Of a stretch of DNA of 20,075 nt, positions 7,623-14,351 are shown one piece after another (position 1 is the stretch's first letter; the number at the start of each line of letters is the position of its first letter). The position numbers and the translations under genes are program-made. The DNA comes from Ignavibacteria bacterium UBA961 (GTDB taxonomy: Bacteria; Bacteroidota; Ignavibacteria; Kapaibacteriales; UBA961). The stretch lies in contig DBCJ01000021.1 in assembly GCA_002293005.1 (NCBI GenBank), positions 1-20,075 on the forward strand. Reading direction: 5' to 3'. Below the pieces are notes generated by a model. The model was not told the DNA's origin. It was given only the letters and a program-made list of their open reading frames with translations, and searched no databases.

Positions 7623-7716
7623 GCAAGCTCATGAACAGCCACTGATCCGGTATCCATTCCAGGAGATGTGGCTTTTGTTTTCCATGTGGCTATTTTTATT
7701 TCTATGTGAGAGCACA

Positions 7717-8979
7717 ATGTCAAGATATGATTATCCAACCATAGTGGTGACAGGAGTAGGAGCCGTTACTCCGATTGGAAATACAGCACAAGATTATTGG
7801 ACCGGGATGATGAATGCAGCCAATGGCGCAGGTCCGATTACTCGTTTCGATGCCGAAAAGTTTGACACTCGCTTTGCTTGTGAAGTCAAACAATATGATC
7901 CATTATTGCATATCAATCGAAAAGAAACGCAAAGAATGGATCTCTTCACACAATTTGCCATCAGTGCTTCTGCAATGGCTGTTGAAGATTCAGGCATAGA
8001 TTTTGAAAAAGTAAATAAAGAAAGAGCGGGCGTGATCATCGGATCAGGTATTGGCGGGATGTGGACTTATCATCATCAACAACAGAATTTGTATGACAGA
8101 GATGGCAATCCAGATCGCATCTCTCCATTTTTCGTTCCGATGTTGATCAGTGATATAGCCGCCGGCCATGTTGCCATCCGTTTTGGATTAAAAGGTCCCA
8201 ATTATGCAACTGTATCAGCTTGCGCAACATCAAGTCACTCCATTGCAGATGCACTCATGATCATGCAAAGAGGGGATGCAGATGTAATGCTGGTTGGTGG
8301 TAGTGAAGCTGTTGTTTGTCCTATGGGAATCGGCGGGTTCAATTCCATGAAAGCACTATCAACACGAAATGATGATCCCATGACTGCAAGTAGACCATTT
8401 GATCTTGGAAGAGATGGTTTCGTTATGGGCGAAGGAAGTGGCGTCATGGTGATTGAGACTCTCGAACATGCAATGAATCGCGGTGCAGAGAAAATCTATG
8501 GCATTCTTGCCGGAATTGGTTTGACCGATGATGCATTTCATATCACGCAACCTGCTCCCGGCGGAGAAGGTGCAGTTCGTTCCATGAAACTCTGCATTCA
8601 AGATGCTGGATTGGAATTGACAGATATTGATTATATCAATGCACATGGTACATCAACGCCATTCAATGATAAAAATGAATCAGCTGCGATCAAAACAGTG
8701 TTTGGCGATTATGCTTATGATATTGCGGTGAGTTCAACAAAATCCATGACGGGTCATTTGTTAGGTGCGGCCGGTGCAATCGAAGCGATTGCAACAGTAA
8801 TGGCCATGAAGCATTCAATGATTCCACCTACAATCAATTATACTACGCCTGATCCGGATTGCGATTTGAATTATGTTCCGAATGCACCTATTGCAAAGCC
8901 AATCAAAGCGGCGATAAGCAATACATTTGGTTTCGGCGGACATAATGCATCAATTTGTTTTAAGGCCTACGAAGGTTGA
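7717..8979 (+). CDS. fabF: 3-oxoacyl-ACP synthase II (KAS II)
   Basis: A 420-residue elongating condensing enzyme using malonyl-ACP. The catalytic residues are C169 in VSACATSSHS, H310 in NAHGTSTPFND and H347 in SMTGHLLGAAGA. The N-terminus IVVTGVGAVTPIGN and the C-terminal NTFGFGGHNASICF are canonical. The frame is open back to a TTG at 7621, but those 32 residues are hydrophobic and Trp-rich and unrelated to FabF. The ATG at 7717, after GAGAG, is therefore chosen. It is the last fatty-acid gene of the cluster and is followed by a hairpin. Confidence 0.97.
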   Translation: MSRYDYPTIVVTGVGAVTPIGNTAQDYWTGMMNAANGAGPITRFDAEKFDTRFACEVKQYDPLLHINRKETQRMDLFTQFAISASAMAVEDSGIDFEKVNKERAGVIIGSGIGGMWTYHHQQQNLYDRDGNPDRISPFFVPMLISDIAAGHVAIRFGLKGPNYATVSACATSSHSIADALMIMQRGDADVMLVGGSEAVVCPMGIGGFNSMKALSTRNDDPMTASRPFDLGRDGFVMGEGSGVMVIETLEHAMNRGAEKIYGILAGIGLTDDAFHITQPAPGGEGAVRSMKLCIQDAGLELTDIDYINAHGTSTPFNDKNESAAIKTVFGDYAYDIAVSSTKSMTGHLLGAAGAIEAIATVMAMKHSMIPPTINYTTPDPDCDLNYVPNAPIAKPIKAAISNTFGFGGHNASICFKAYEG

Positions 8980-9002
8980 TGACATCTTCAAACACTCATT
9001 TC

Positions 9003-9038
9003 AAACAGGTTGAATCCATGCATTCAACCTGTTTTCTT
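9003..9038 (+). terminator. 13-bp perfect hairpin after fabF, just before rnc
   Basis: AAACAGGTTGAAT (9003-9015) and ATTCAACCTGTTT (9022-9034) are perfectly complementary around a CCATGC loop. The right arm runs into TTTTCTT. This looks like an intrinsic terminator for the fab cluster, although the U-tract is interrupted by C. It ends about 17 bases before the rnc start codon, leaving no room for a separate promoter. rnc would then be expressed by readthrough or from a promoter inside fabF. An RNase III processing site in the rnc leader is an alternative reading. Confidence 0.65.
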
Positions 9039-9054
9039 ATGTCTTGAATTTACA

Positions 9055-9882
9055 ATGAAAGCCCCCGTTATTGTTCAACAGATTTATGAGAATTTCTTTC
9101 GATTGCCCACATTCAAGCGCAATCCGAAGAAACCACAATTTCCGATTCAAGGCCTCATCAATAAAGCCAAGAAAACAGAATTGGAACAATCTCTTGGAAT
9201 TAAAATAGATCATATCGGGTACTTTGAACAAGCATGCACTCATCGTTCTTATCTGCAGGTACACCCTGAAATCCCAATCATTGCAAATGAACGATTAGAA
9301 TTTTTGGGAGATGCTATACTTGGGATGGTCATCGCTGAATACTTGTTTTATCACTATGAACAAGATCATGAAGGCGAATTAACCAAGATGCGTTCATGGC
9401 TCGTGAATAAAAAATCTCTGGCGCATTGTGCAAGATCAATGAAACTAGAGCGCTTCCTTTTACTTTCTTTCAGTGCCGAACAGTCTCTTCAAAAGGGTAA
9501 TGAAACTATACTGGCCGATGCAATGGAAGCAATCATTGCCGCCATTTATCTTGATTCGGGCTTGCAGCAGGCACGAACATTCATACTCGAAAAACTCATC
9601 CCGATGCTCACCAATGAAATGATCATGAAAGATTCTAATTTCAAGAGTATTTTATTGGAGCTTGTTCAATCTGAAGGTAAAGAAGCACCAAGATATTCTG
9701 TGATTGAATCGAAAGGACCTGACCATGAAAAAGAATTTCTTGTAGCAGTGTATGTCAATGGTGAAGAAATGGGTCGTGGTTCCGGCAAAAGCAAAAAACA
9801 AGCTGAACAAGAAGCCGCTCATCAAGCATTGGAATCCGTACTCAGAGAGCATGCAATTATTCCTGAAACAGAGAGGAAATAA
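9055..9882 (+). CDS. rnc: Ribonuclease III
   Basis: A 275-residue double-strand-specific endoribonuclease acting on rRNA precursors and structured mRNA. The signature NERLEFLGD is at residues 78-86, with catalytic E82 and D86. D155 and E158 in LADAMEAIIAAIYLD complete the metal site. A double-stranded RNA-binding domain follows at about 197-263 and ends in GKSKKQAEQEAAHQAL. An N-terminal basic extension of about 40 residues precedes the RNase III fold, compared with the 226-residue E. coli enzyme. ATG at 9055 is chosen. The upstream TTG at 9010 lies inside the hairpin. The DHH gene starts 6 bases after the stop. Confidence 0.96.
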   Translation: MKAPVIVQQIYENFFRLPTFKRNPKKPQFPIQGLINKAKKTELEQSLGIKIDHIGYFEQACTHRSYLQVHPEIPIIANERLEFLGDAILGMVIAEYLFYHYEQDHEGELTKMRSWLVNKKSLAHCARSMKLERFLLLSFSAEQSLQKGNETILADAMEAIIAAIYLDSGLQQARTFILEKLIPMLTNEMIMKDSNFKSILLELVQSEGKEAPRYSVIESKGPDHEKEFLVAVYVNGEEMGRGSGKSKKQAEQEAAHQALESVLREHAIIPETERK

Positions 9883-9888
9883 TTTTTG

Positions 9889-10875
9889 ATGAATAATCGA
9901 TTATATGCCCAACTCGCAGATGCATGGAAAGCATTAAGCAGTGTCACTTCAGTACTCATATCAGCACATATTGATCCAGATGGAGATTCAATAGGAAGTA
10001 GTCTTGGATTATTACATTTGCTGCGTGAGCAAGGCATCAAAGCCCATATATTACAACATCATCCCATTCCCAAGAATCTTTCATTTCTTCCTCATGATCA
10101 TGCATTCTTATCATATGATCAACCCGATATCAAAGAAATCATAGCCGGCACTGATGCTTGGTGTATTTTGGATTTGAATGCTCCTCAAAGGCTTGGTCCG
10201 AATATTCTTCCTTTCTTTGAACACTTTACAGGGAAAGTCTTTCTTTTTGATCATCATGTTAATCCTATCTTGAAAGCAGATCATTCGCATGTGATTATTG
10301 AATCATCATCGACATGCGAGATCATTGCAAGAATGGCGCTTGAATCCAATATTGAGATTAATGCGCAATCAGCTGAATGCTTATATACAGGAATAATGAC
10401 GGATACAGGTGGATTCAGACATTCTCGCACAAATGCTGAAGTAATGCGATTGGCAGCAACTCTTATAGATGCAGGCGCAGATCCTGTGAAGATTTATGAT
10501 AGAGTGATGAATGCTCAATCACTAAGTTCAATGCAATTGCTTGGTATGGCATTGTCCAATCTCACCATCTCTCATGATGGAGCATTGATATTGATGATTT
10601 TGAGAAAAGAACAATTAGTGGGATATAGTTCAGAAGATCTTGAAGGTTTTGTCAATTATACTCTGAGTATTGAAGGTGCAAAGATTGGTGGACTTATCAC
10701 CGAATGGGAAGATGGCACAGTGAAAATGTCTTTGCGTTCAAAACCCACACATGAAGTTCGAAGCATTGCTGAGTCCTTCGGTGGCGGAGGTCATGTCCAA
10801 GCTGCTGGCGCAAGAGTTCGCCATGGGAATTTGAAAGAAATTGTTGAGTCCATTCAACAGTTGGCAAAGATTTGA
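9889..10875 (+). CDS. nrnA: DHH/DHHA1 phosphoesterase, NrnA-like oligoribonuclease/pAp phosphatase
   Basis: A 328-residue DHH-family enzyme, probably degrading short RNA oligomers or pAp in the cytoplasm. Metal-binding motifs are H27-x-D29-x3-D33 (AHIDPDGDSIGS), D95 (CILDLNAP) and DHH at 121-123, then GIMTDTGGFRHSRT near 167-180. The C-terminal DHHA1 domain ends in FGGGGHVQAAGARV. Length suits NrnA (about 310-330), not the longer RecJ. Cyclic-dinucleotide hydrolysis, shown for some relatives, is possible. The ATG at 9889 has AGAGGA upstream at 9872-9877. It pairs with rnc as an RNA-turnover unit. Only 3 bases separate its stop from that of the convergent PASTA gene. Confidence 0.9.
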   Translation: MNNRLYAQLADAWKALSSVTSVLISAHIDPDGDSIGSSLGLLHLLREQGIKAHILQHHPIPKNLSFLPHDHAFLSYDQPDIKEIIAGTDAWCILDLNAPQRLGPNILPFFEHFTGKVFLFDHHVNPILKADHSHVIIESSSTCEIIARMALESNIEINAQSAECLYTGIMTDTGGFRHSRTNAEVMRLAATLIDAGADPVKIYDRVMNAQSLSSMQLLGMALSNLTISHDGALILMILRKEQLVGYSSEDLEGFVNYTLSIEGAKIGGLITEWEDGTVKMSLRSKPTHEVRSIAESFGGGGHVQAAGARVRHGNLKEIVESIQQLAKI

Positions 10876-10878
10876 ATT

Positions 10879-11634
10879 TTATCTGGGTAGAATCGTAATC
10901 CAAACAGTCTCTCCTCTTCGAAGAAATTCAGGTGATCTCGAAATATCGGGTTCGATAAAGATGTCTTGATCCGAGAGATTTGGATCTTTATCACCACTAT
11001 TTGAAATCTCCAAAATCAAATCATATTCCATTGCTAGAATTTTGGCCTGATTGAGAGTAATGCCTGTGAATGCAACAAGATCAATACCCGGTGGACCCTG
11101 ACTCACAATCAATGAAATACTCTTTCCATATGGTATCTTGCTACCGGCGGGAATTGATTGCTCCAATACAGTACCATAGGGTTTTTCTTCATCTTCTTGA
11201 AATACTGTTTCGCCCACTTGCAGACCTATGCTGAGCAAGTTAAGCAAAGCATCTCTATCGGTTTTACCAATCAAATAGGGAACCAATACCTTTTCTATGC
11301 CTCTGCTGACAGTGATATACAATCTTCTACCTTCGCGTACCTCGGAACCGGCAAATGGCAATTGACTGATGATTCTTCCCTTGGGTATTGTTTCATTATA
11401 GACTTCTCTCACTTCCGCAACACGCAATTTTGCATCACGAATGATTGGATCTGCCTTTGATAAAGTCAATCCCGTTATATTTGGAACCTTGACAACTTTG
11501 ATTGCATGCACATAAGGTGGCATGACAAATGAGTCAATAATCCAAAGTATTGAAAATAGAATGATGAAAACGATGCTAATCAAGATCGCAACTTGTTTCA
11601 TCCCTATGCGCTGATTCAAAAAATCTCGTATCAT
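10879..11634 (-). CDS. Membrane-anchored triple-PASTA domain protein without kinase domain
   Basis: A 251-residue single-pass protein: about 12 cytoplasmic residues, a transmembrane helix at about 14-37, then three PASTA repeats at about 45-112, 113-181 and 182-250. The repeats carry the typical VPNITGLTLSKAD, VPYLIGKTDRDALLNL and VAFTGITLNQAK starts and LYITVSRG / ISLIVSQG ends. PASTA domains bind peptidoglycan fragments or beta-lactams and usually sit on Ser/Thr kinases or penicillin-binding proteins. Here neither catalytic domain is present, a form seen in Bacteroidota relatives. A cell-wall sensing or scaffolding role is inferred. The ATG at 11634 is the only sensible start. The gene is divergent from the outer-membrane protein gene, with 35 bases between starts. 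Confidence 0.9.
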   Translation of the reverse strand: MIRDFLNQRIGMKQVAILISIVFIILFSILWIIDSFVMPPYVHAIKVVKVPNITGLTLSKADPIIRDAKLRVAEVREVYNETIPKGRIISQLPFAGSEVREGRRLYITVSRGIEKVLVPYLIGKTDRDALLNLLSIGLQVGETVFQEDEEKPYGTVLEQSIPAGSKIPYGKSISLIVSQGPPGIDLVAFTGITLNQAKILAMEYDLILEISNSGDKDPNLSDQDIFIEPDISRSPEFLRRGETVWITILPR

Positions 11635-11669
11635 TGGTCCTTTACTTTCATAGCCCTAGGCAAAAGTCA

Positions 11670-12557
11670 ATGCAAATTAGCAAAATCATCATACTTGCCC
11701 TAATCTCCTTCCAACTCTTTACTCAACTCTCAGTTCAAGCACAAGCATGGACAGGAGGAAAAGGGAAGGGATTTGTGAAGCTTTCAGCAGGCTCAATGTC
11801 CGGCTCAAGTTATTTCGAAGAAGACGGAAATAGGCGTAGTGGTTTATATGATAGTCTGGCATTAAGCAATTATACATTTGATTTCTCAGGTACTCTGATG
11901 ACTCTTGAGTCAGAGTATGGTCTTAATGATGAGTTGATTATCTTTTCTAGCATGCCTTTGATTGCATATACTCTTACTGAGAAATTTGTAACGGATTCAA
12001 TTGGGAATCGACCGATACGCAAACAATTGAGTAGAACACTCCTTTCCTGGTTTGGAATTGGTACACGCTATCGATTGTATTCAGGACCATTGAATGCCAC
12101 CATCACGGGAGAGTTTCGATTGCCGGCATATACCGGAATTCCAAATGATCCCGCGGAGGAATTTCTTGGCGGTGGATCCAAAGAAGGAATCATTGGACTT
12201 CAAATCGGTATTCCTTTTGAAAAGAGTTGGCTCGAATTGCATGGTTCTTTGTCTCTTCGTGACAAAAATTGGAATGATCGATTTTTCATTCATGCTGAAG
12301 CCGGATTTTCATCGGTTGAAAAAACAGCACTGAAATTCTTTGTCGATATTCAACAACCATTGGGTGCGCAAAGAGATCTTCCCGAATTCGAGATAAGGAA
12401 GATATATCCCGCTGAATTTTTCACTTCTGCTGGTGCATCATTCACCGTGAATTTGCCGGATGGATTGACTTTTGAAGCAATGTACAATTTGAGATTACTT
12501 GGCACGAATGCATGGAGCATCGGTACTGTCATGCTTAGCGCGGGATATGCATTCTAA
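11670..12557 (+). CDS. Predicted outer-membrane beta-barrel protein, coupled to pnuC
   Basis: A 295-residue exported protein of unknown function. The signal peptide is clear: MQISK, a hydrophobic stretch at 6-20, and cleavage after VQA (24) or AQA (26). The mature part begins AWTGGKGKGFVKLSAG, an opening seen in putative barrel-type outer-membrane proteins. Alternating hydrophobic and polar strands follow throughout, and it ends in an aromatic residue (AGYAF), consistent with a beta-signal for barrel insertion. The ATG at 11670 is chosen over a TTG at 11634 because it begins the signal peptide. Its TAA overlaps the pnuC ATG as TAATG. A role as the outer-membrane port for the PnuC substrate is suggested only by this coupling. 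Confidence 0.72.
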   Translation: MQISKIIILALISFQLFTQLSVQAQAWTGGKGKGFVKLSAGSMSGSSYFEEDGNRRSGLYDSLALSNYTFDFSGTLMTLESEYGLNDELIIFSSMPLIAYTLTEKFVTDSIGNRPIRKQLSRTLLSWFGIGTRYRLYSGPLNATITGEFRLPAYTGIPNDPAEEFLGGGSKEGIIGLQIGIPFEKSWLELHGSLSLRDKNWNDRFFIHAEAGFSSVEKTALKFFVDIQQPLGAQRDLPEFEIRKIYPAEFFTSAGASFTVNLPDGLTFEAMYNLRLLGTNAWSIGTVMLSAGYAF

Positions 12558-13150
12558 TGCCTTCTTTACTCGAAATATTTGGATTCTTCACCGGTATAGC
12601 AGGTGTATTTCTAACAATCAAAAGATCCCCTTTTTGTTGGCCGATTTCAGCATTGAATGTCATGCTCTATGGTGTGATATTTTACGATGCAAAACTTTAT
12701 GCCGACATGGGATTGCAAGGTGTATTTCTTGTTTTCAGTATATATGGATGGTATGCTTGGACAAAAGGCTCCAAAAATTATCTGCCCGATTCATCCCCAT
12801 TACAAGTGAAACAAAGCACAATCAAGGAAGTATCTTTTGGTATTCTCATTACCATCCCGATTGCAGTGATTCTTGGATATATGCTCAAGAATCAAACGAA
12901 TGCCGACTATCCTTATATCGACTCAATGCTTGCTTCACTTAGCATATTTGCACAAATTCTTCAGACTAGAAAAAGACTTGAAAATTGGTATATATGGATA
13001 TTGATAGATGCAGTGTATATCCTTATTTATGTTTCCAAGGACTTATATCTGTCTGCTATACTCTATGCCGTATTTCTTGCTCTTGCCATCCAAGGCGCCA
13101 TTGAATGGAGAAGAGTTTCAGGGTTTTCCTCCAAAAACTTTTCGCAATAA
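12557..13150 (+). CDS. pnuC: PnuC-type nicotinamide riboside (vitamin) transporter
   Basis: A 197-residue integral membrane protein with about seven hydrophobic segments, the size of PnuC. Family landmarks are CWPISALNVMLYGVIFYDAKLYADM, YGWYAWTKG, ENWYIWILIDAVYILIYVSKDLY and the C-terminal LAIQGAIEWRR (each longer phrase is spread over one helix and its loop). PnuC proteins carry nicotinamide riboside by facilitated diffusion, driven by phosphorylation inside the cell. Close relatives carry thiamine or riboflavin, and substrate cannot be fixed from sequence alone. No kinase gene (nadR) or riboswitch is visible here. The ATG overlaps the stop of the upstream gene. The 3' end overlaps the DUF4197 gene by 33 bases on the other strand. 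Confidence 0.88.
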   Translation: MPSLLEIFGFFTGIAGVFLTIKRSPFCWPISALNVMLYGVIFYDAKLYADMGLQGVFLVFSIYGWYAWTKGSKNYLPDSSPLQVKQSTIKEVSFGILITIPIAVILGYMLKNQTNADYPYIDSMLASLSIFAQILQTRKRLENWYIWILIDAVYILIYVSKDLYLSAILYAVFLALAIQGAIEWRRVSGFSSKNFSQ

Positions 13151-13867
13151 TGCCGATGCTTGACCGAGTGGGTCTTTGCGAATGAGTTTTTCTTCGCTTG
13201 CAATGGTAAAGAATAATCCTTCCAATGCTTTTTCAGTGACATATTGCGTGAGATCAGGGTTGATTCTCTTGACAAAAGGAATCTTGTTATAGGCATTCAT
13301 TACAGTTGACCAATGCTTGGTTGCATCCACTTTTTCAAGAGAGCCCTCAATGACTGGTCGAAACGTTTTCGTCAATGCCATGGTTGTGGACTGTTGCAAA
13401 AAGCGAGTGCCGGCAATACTGTCGCCTTTCACAATGCCAATTGCATCCTGAAATGACATGGATGTAATTGCATCAACAAAGATGGGTAATGCTTTTGTGG
13501 CTGCATCTTCTGCGGCTCTATTAAGCGATAGAACAGCTTCATCCACAGTCTTACCCATACCGACTTTTCTCAATGTACTCTCAATATCTCGAGCTTCCTG
13601 CGGAAAAGGAATCTTGATGAATTGATTACCAAAATATCCATCCTGTTTTGATACTTCATTTGTTCCCTTGGTAATGCCATTTTGCAATGCTTCTTTAAGA
13701 GCAGAAACAGCTTCTTGCTCAGTAAATCCACCAATAGAACTTTCGCCTTTCAAGAGTGTATTGGCTTTCTTCTTGAGAGCATCAAAGAGTTGTGCTTGCA
13801 TTGATTCAACATTCAAGTATAGACCCAACAATACAAGCAAAAATGGTAGTTTGCGCATGCTTTTCAT
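13118..13867 (-). CDS. Exported DUF4197 protein
   Basis: A 249-residue protein with a signal peptide (MKSMRKLPFLLVLLGLYLN, cleavage likely after MQA near residue 26). The mature part is a helical DUF4197 domain: a GFTEQEAVSALKEALQNGI segment, the family-typical IKIPFPQEAR near the middle, then SFQDAIGIVKGDSIAGTRFL. The family is periplasmic and has no known activity. The frame could start at 13924, but those 19 extra residues would cover the ruvX start region and precede the signal. ATG at 13867 or 13858 is therefore preferred. The gene diverges from ruvX with 39 bases between starts and converges on pnuC. Confidence 0.85.
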   Translation of the reverse strand: MKSMRKLPFLLVLLGLYLNVESMQAQLFDALKKKANTLLKGESSIGGFTEQEAVSALKEALQNGITKGTNEVSKQDGYFGNQFIKIPFPQEARDIESTLRKVGMGKTVDEAVLSLNRAAEDAATKALPIFVDAITSMSFQDAIGIVKGDSIAGTRFLQQSTTMALTKTFRPVIEGSLEKVDATKHWSTVMNAYNKIPFVKRINPDLTQYVTEKALEGLFFTIASEEKLIRKDPLGQASALLRKVFGGKP

Positions 13868-13906
13868 TAGTGAACCATTAGTGGTGATTTGAATTATCGT
13901 AAAACT

Positions 13907-14347
13907 ATGAATATGTATGAACATTTAAAAGGGAAGAGGCTTCTTGCTTTGGATATAGGCAAGAAAAGGATTGGTATAGCAGTATGCGACATGCTGCATA
14001 TTACCACAAATCCTCTTATCACAATTGAAAATGATCCGAATGCTCTTGAAGAAATCTTGAAGATTAGTCAACATGAGCAAATTGGTGCCATCATCATCGG
14101 CATGCCACCTGAATCTGAAGGTCAAAGTAATGCAATCATCAAAGAAATCTTGAGATATCAGCAATTGTTACTTGATGCCCTTGATATCGACATCATACTT
14201 CAGGATGAATCCTTTAGTTCAAAAAGAGCAGTTGAGCAATTGATTGCATCAGGCCGTTCAAAATCATACAGAAAAGATAAATCCGTGATTGATAAAACCG
14301 CGGCTGCAATCATTTTACGATCCTTCCTGGATGAATATGATGTTTGA
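13907..14347 (+). CDS. ruvX: Putative pre-16S rRNA nuclease / Holliday junction resolvase-like YqgF
   Basis: A 146-residue RNase H-fold protein of YqgF/RuvX size. LLALDIGKKRIGIAVCD gives the first acidic residue (D16). AIIIGMPPESEG matches the family's GLP loop, DESFSSKRA corresponds to the DERLTT/S motif, and DKTAAAIILRSFLDEY holds the last acidic residue. In E. coli YqgF matures the 16S rRNA 5' end. The resolvase role suggested for homologues is unproven. Start choice is uncertain: ATG at 13907 or 13913, or TTG at 13889. No strong Shine-Dalgarno is present. The GWxTD gene follows within 5 bases or overlaps it, depending on that gene's start. Confidence 0.92.
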   Translation: MNMYEHLKGKRLLALDIGKKRIGIAVCDMLHITTNPLITIENDPNALEEILKISQHEQIGAIIIGMPPESEGQSNAIIKEILRYQQLLLDALDIDIILQDESFSSKRAVEQLIASGRSKSYRKDKSVIDKTAAAIILRSFLDEYDV

Positions 14348-14351
14348 TTTA

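Noticed and set aside
7621..7716. N-terminal hydrophobic extension of FabF from a TTG codon
   Set aside because: The extension is unlike any FabF. The ATG at 7717 begins the family N-terminus and has GAGAG upstream.
12500..12560. Vitamin riboswitch ahead of pnuC
   Set aside because: The gene has no leader, because its ATG overlaps the upstream stop. The 35-base gap before the barrel gene is too short for a TPP or FMN riboswitch.
12499..12942. Rightward open frame of 147 codons, Cys- and His-rich
   Set aside because: It is an out-of-frame reading of the barrel gene end and pnuC. The pnuC frame has clear family motifs and this one has none.
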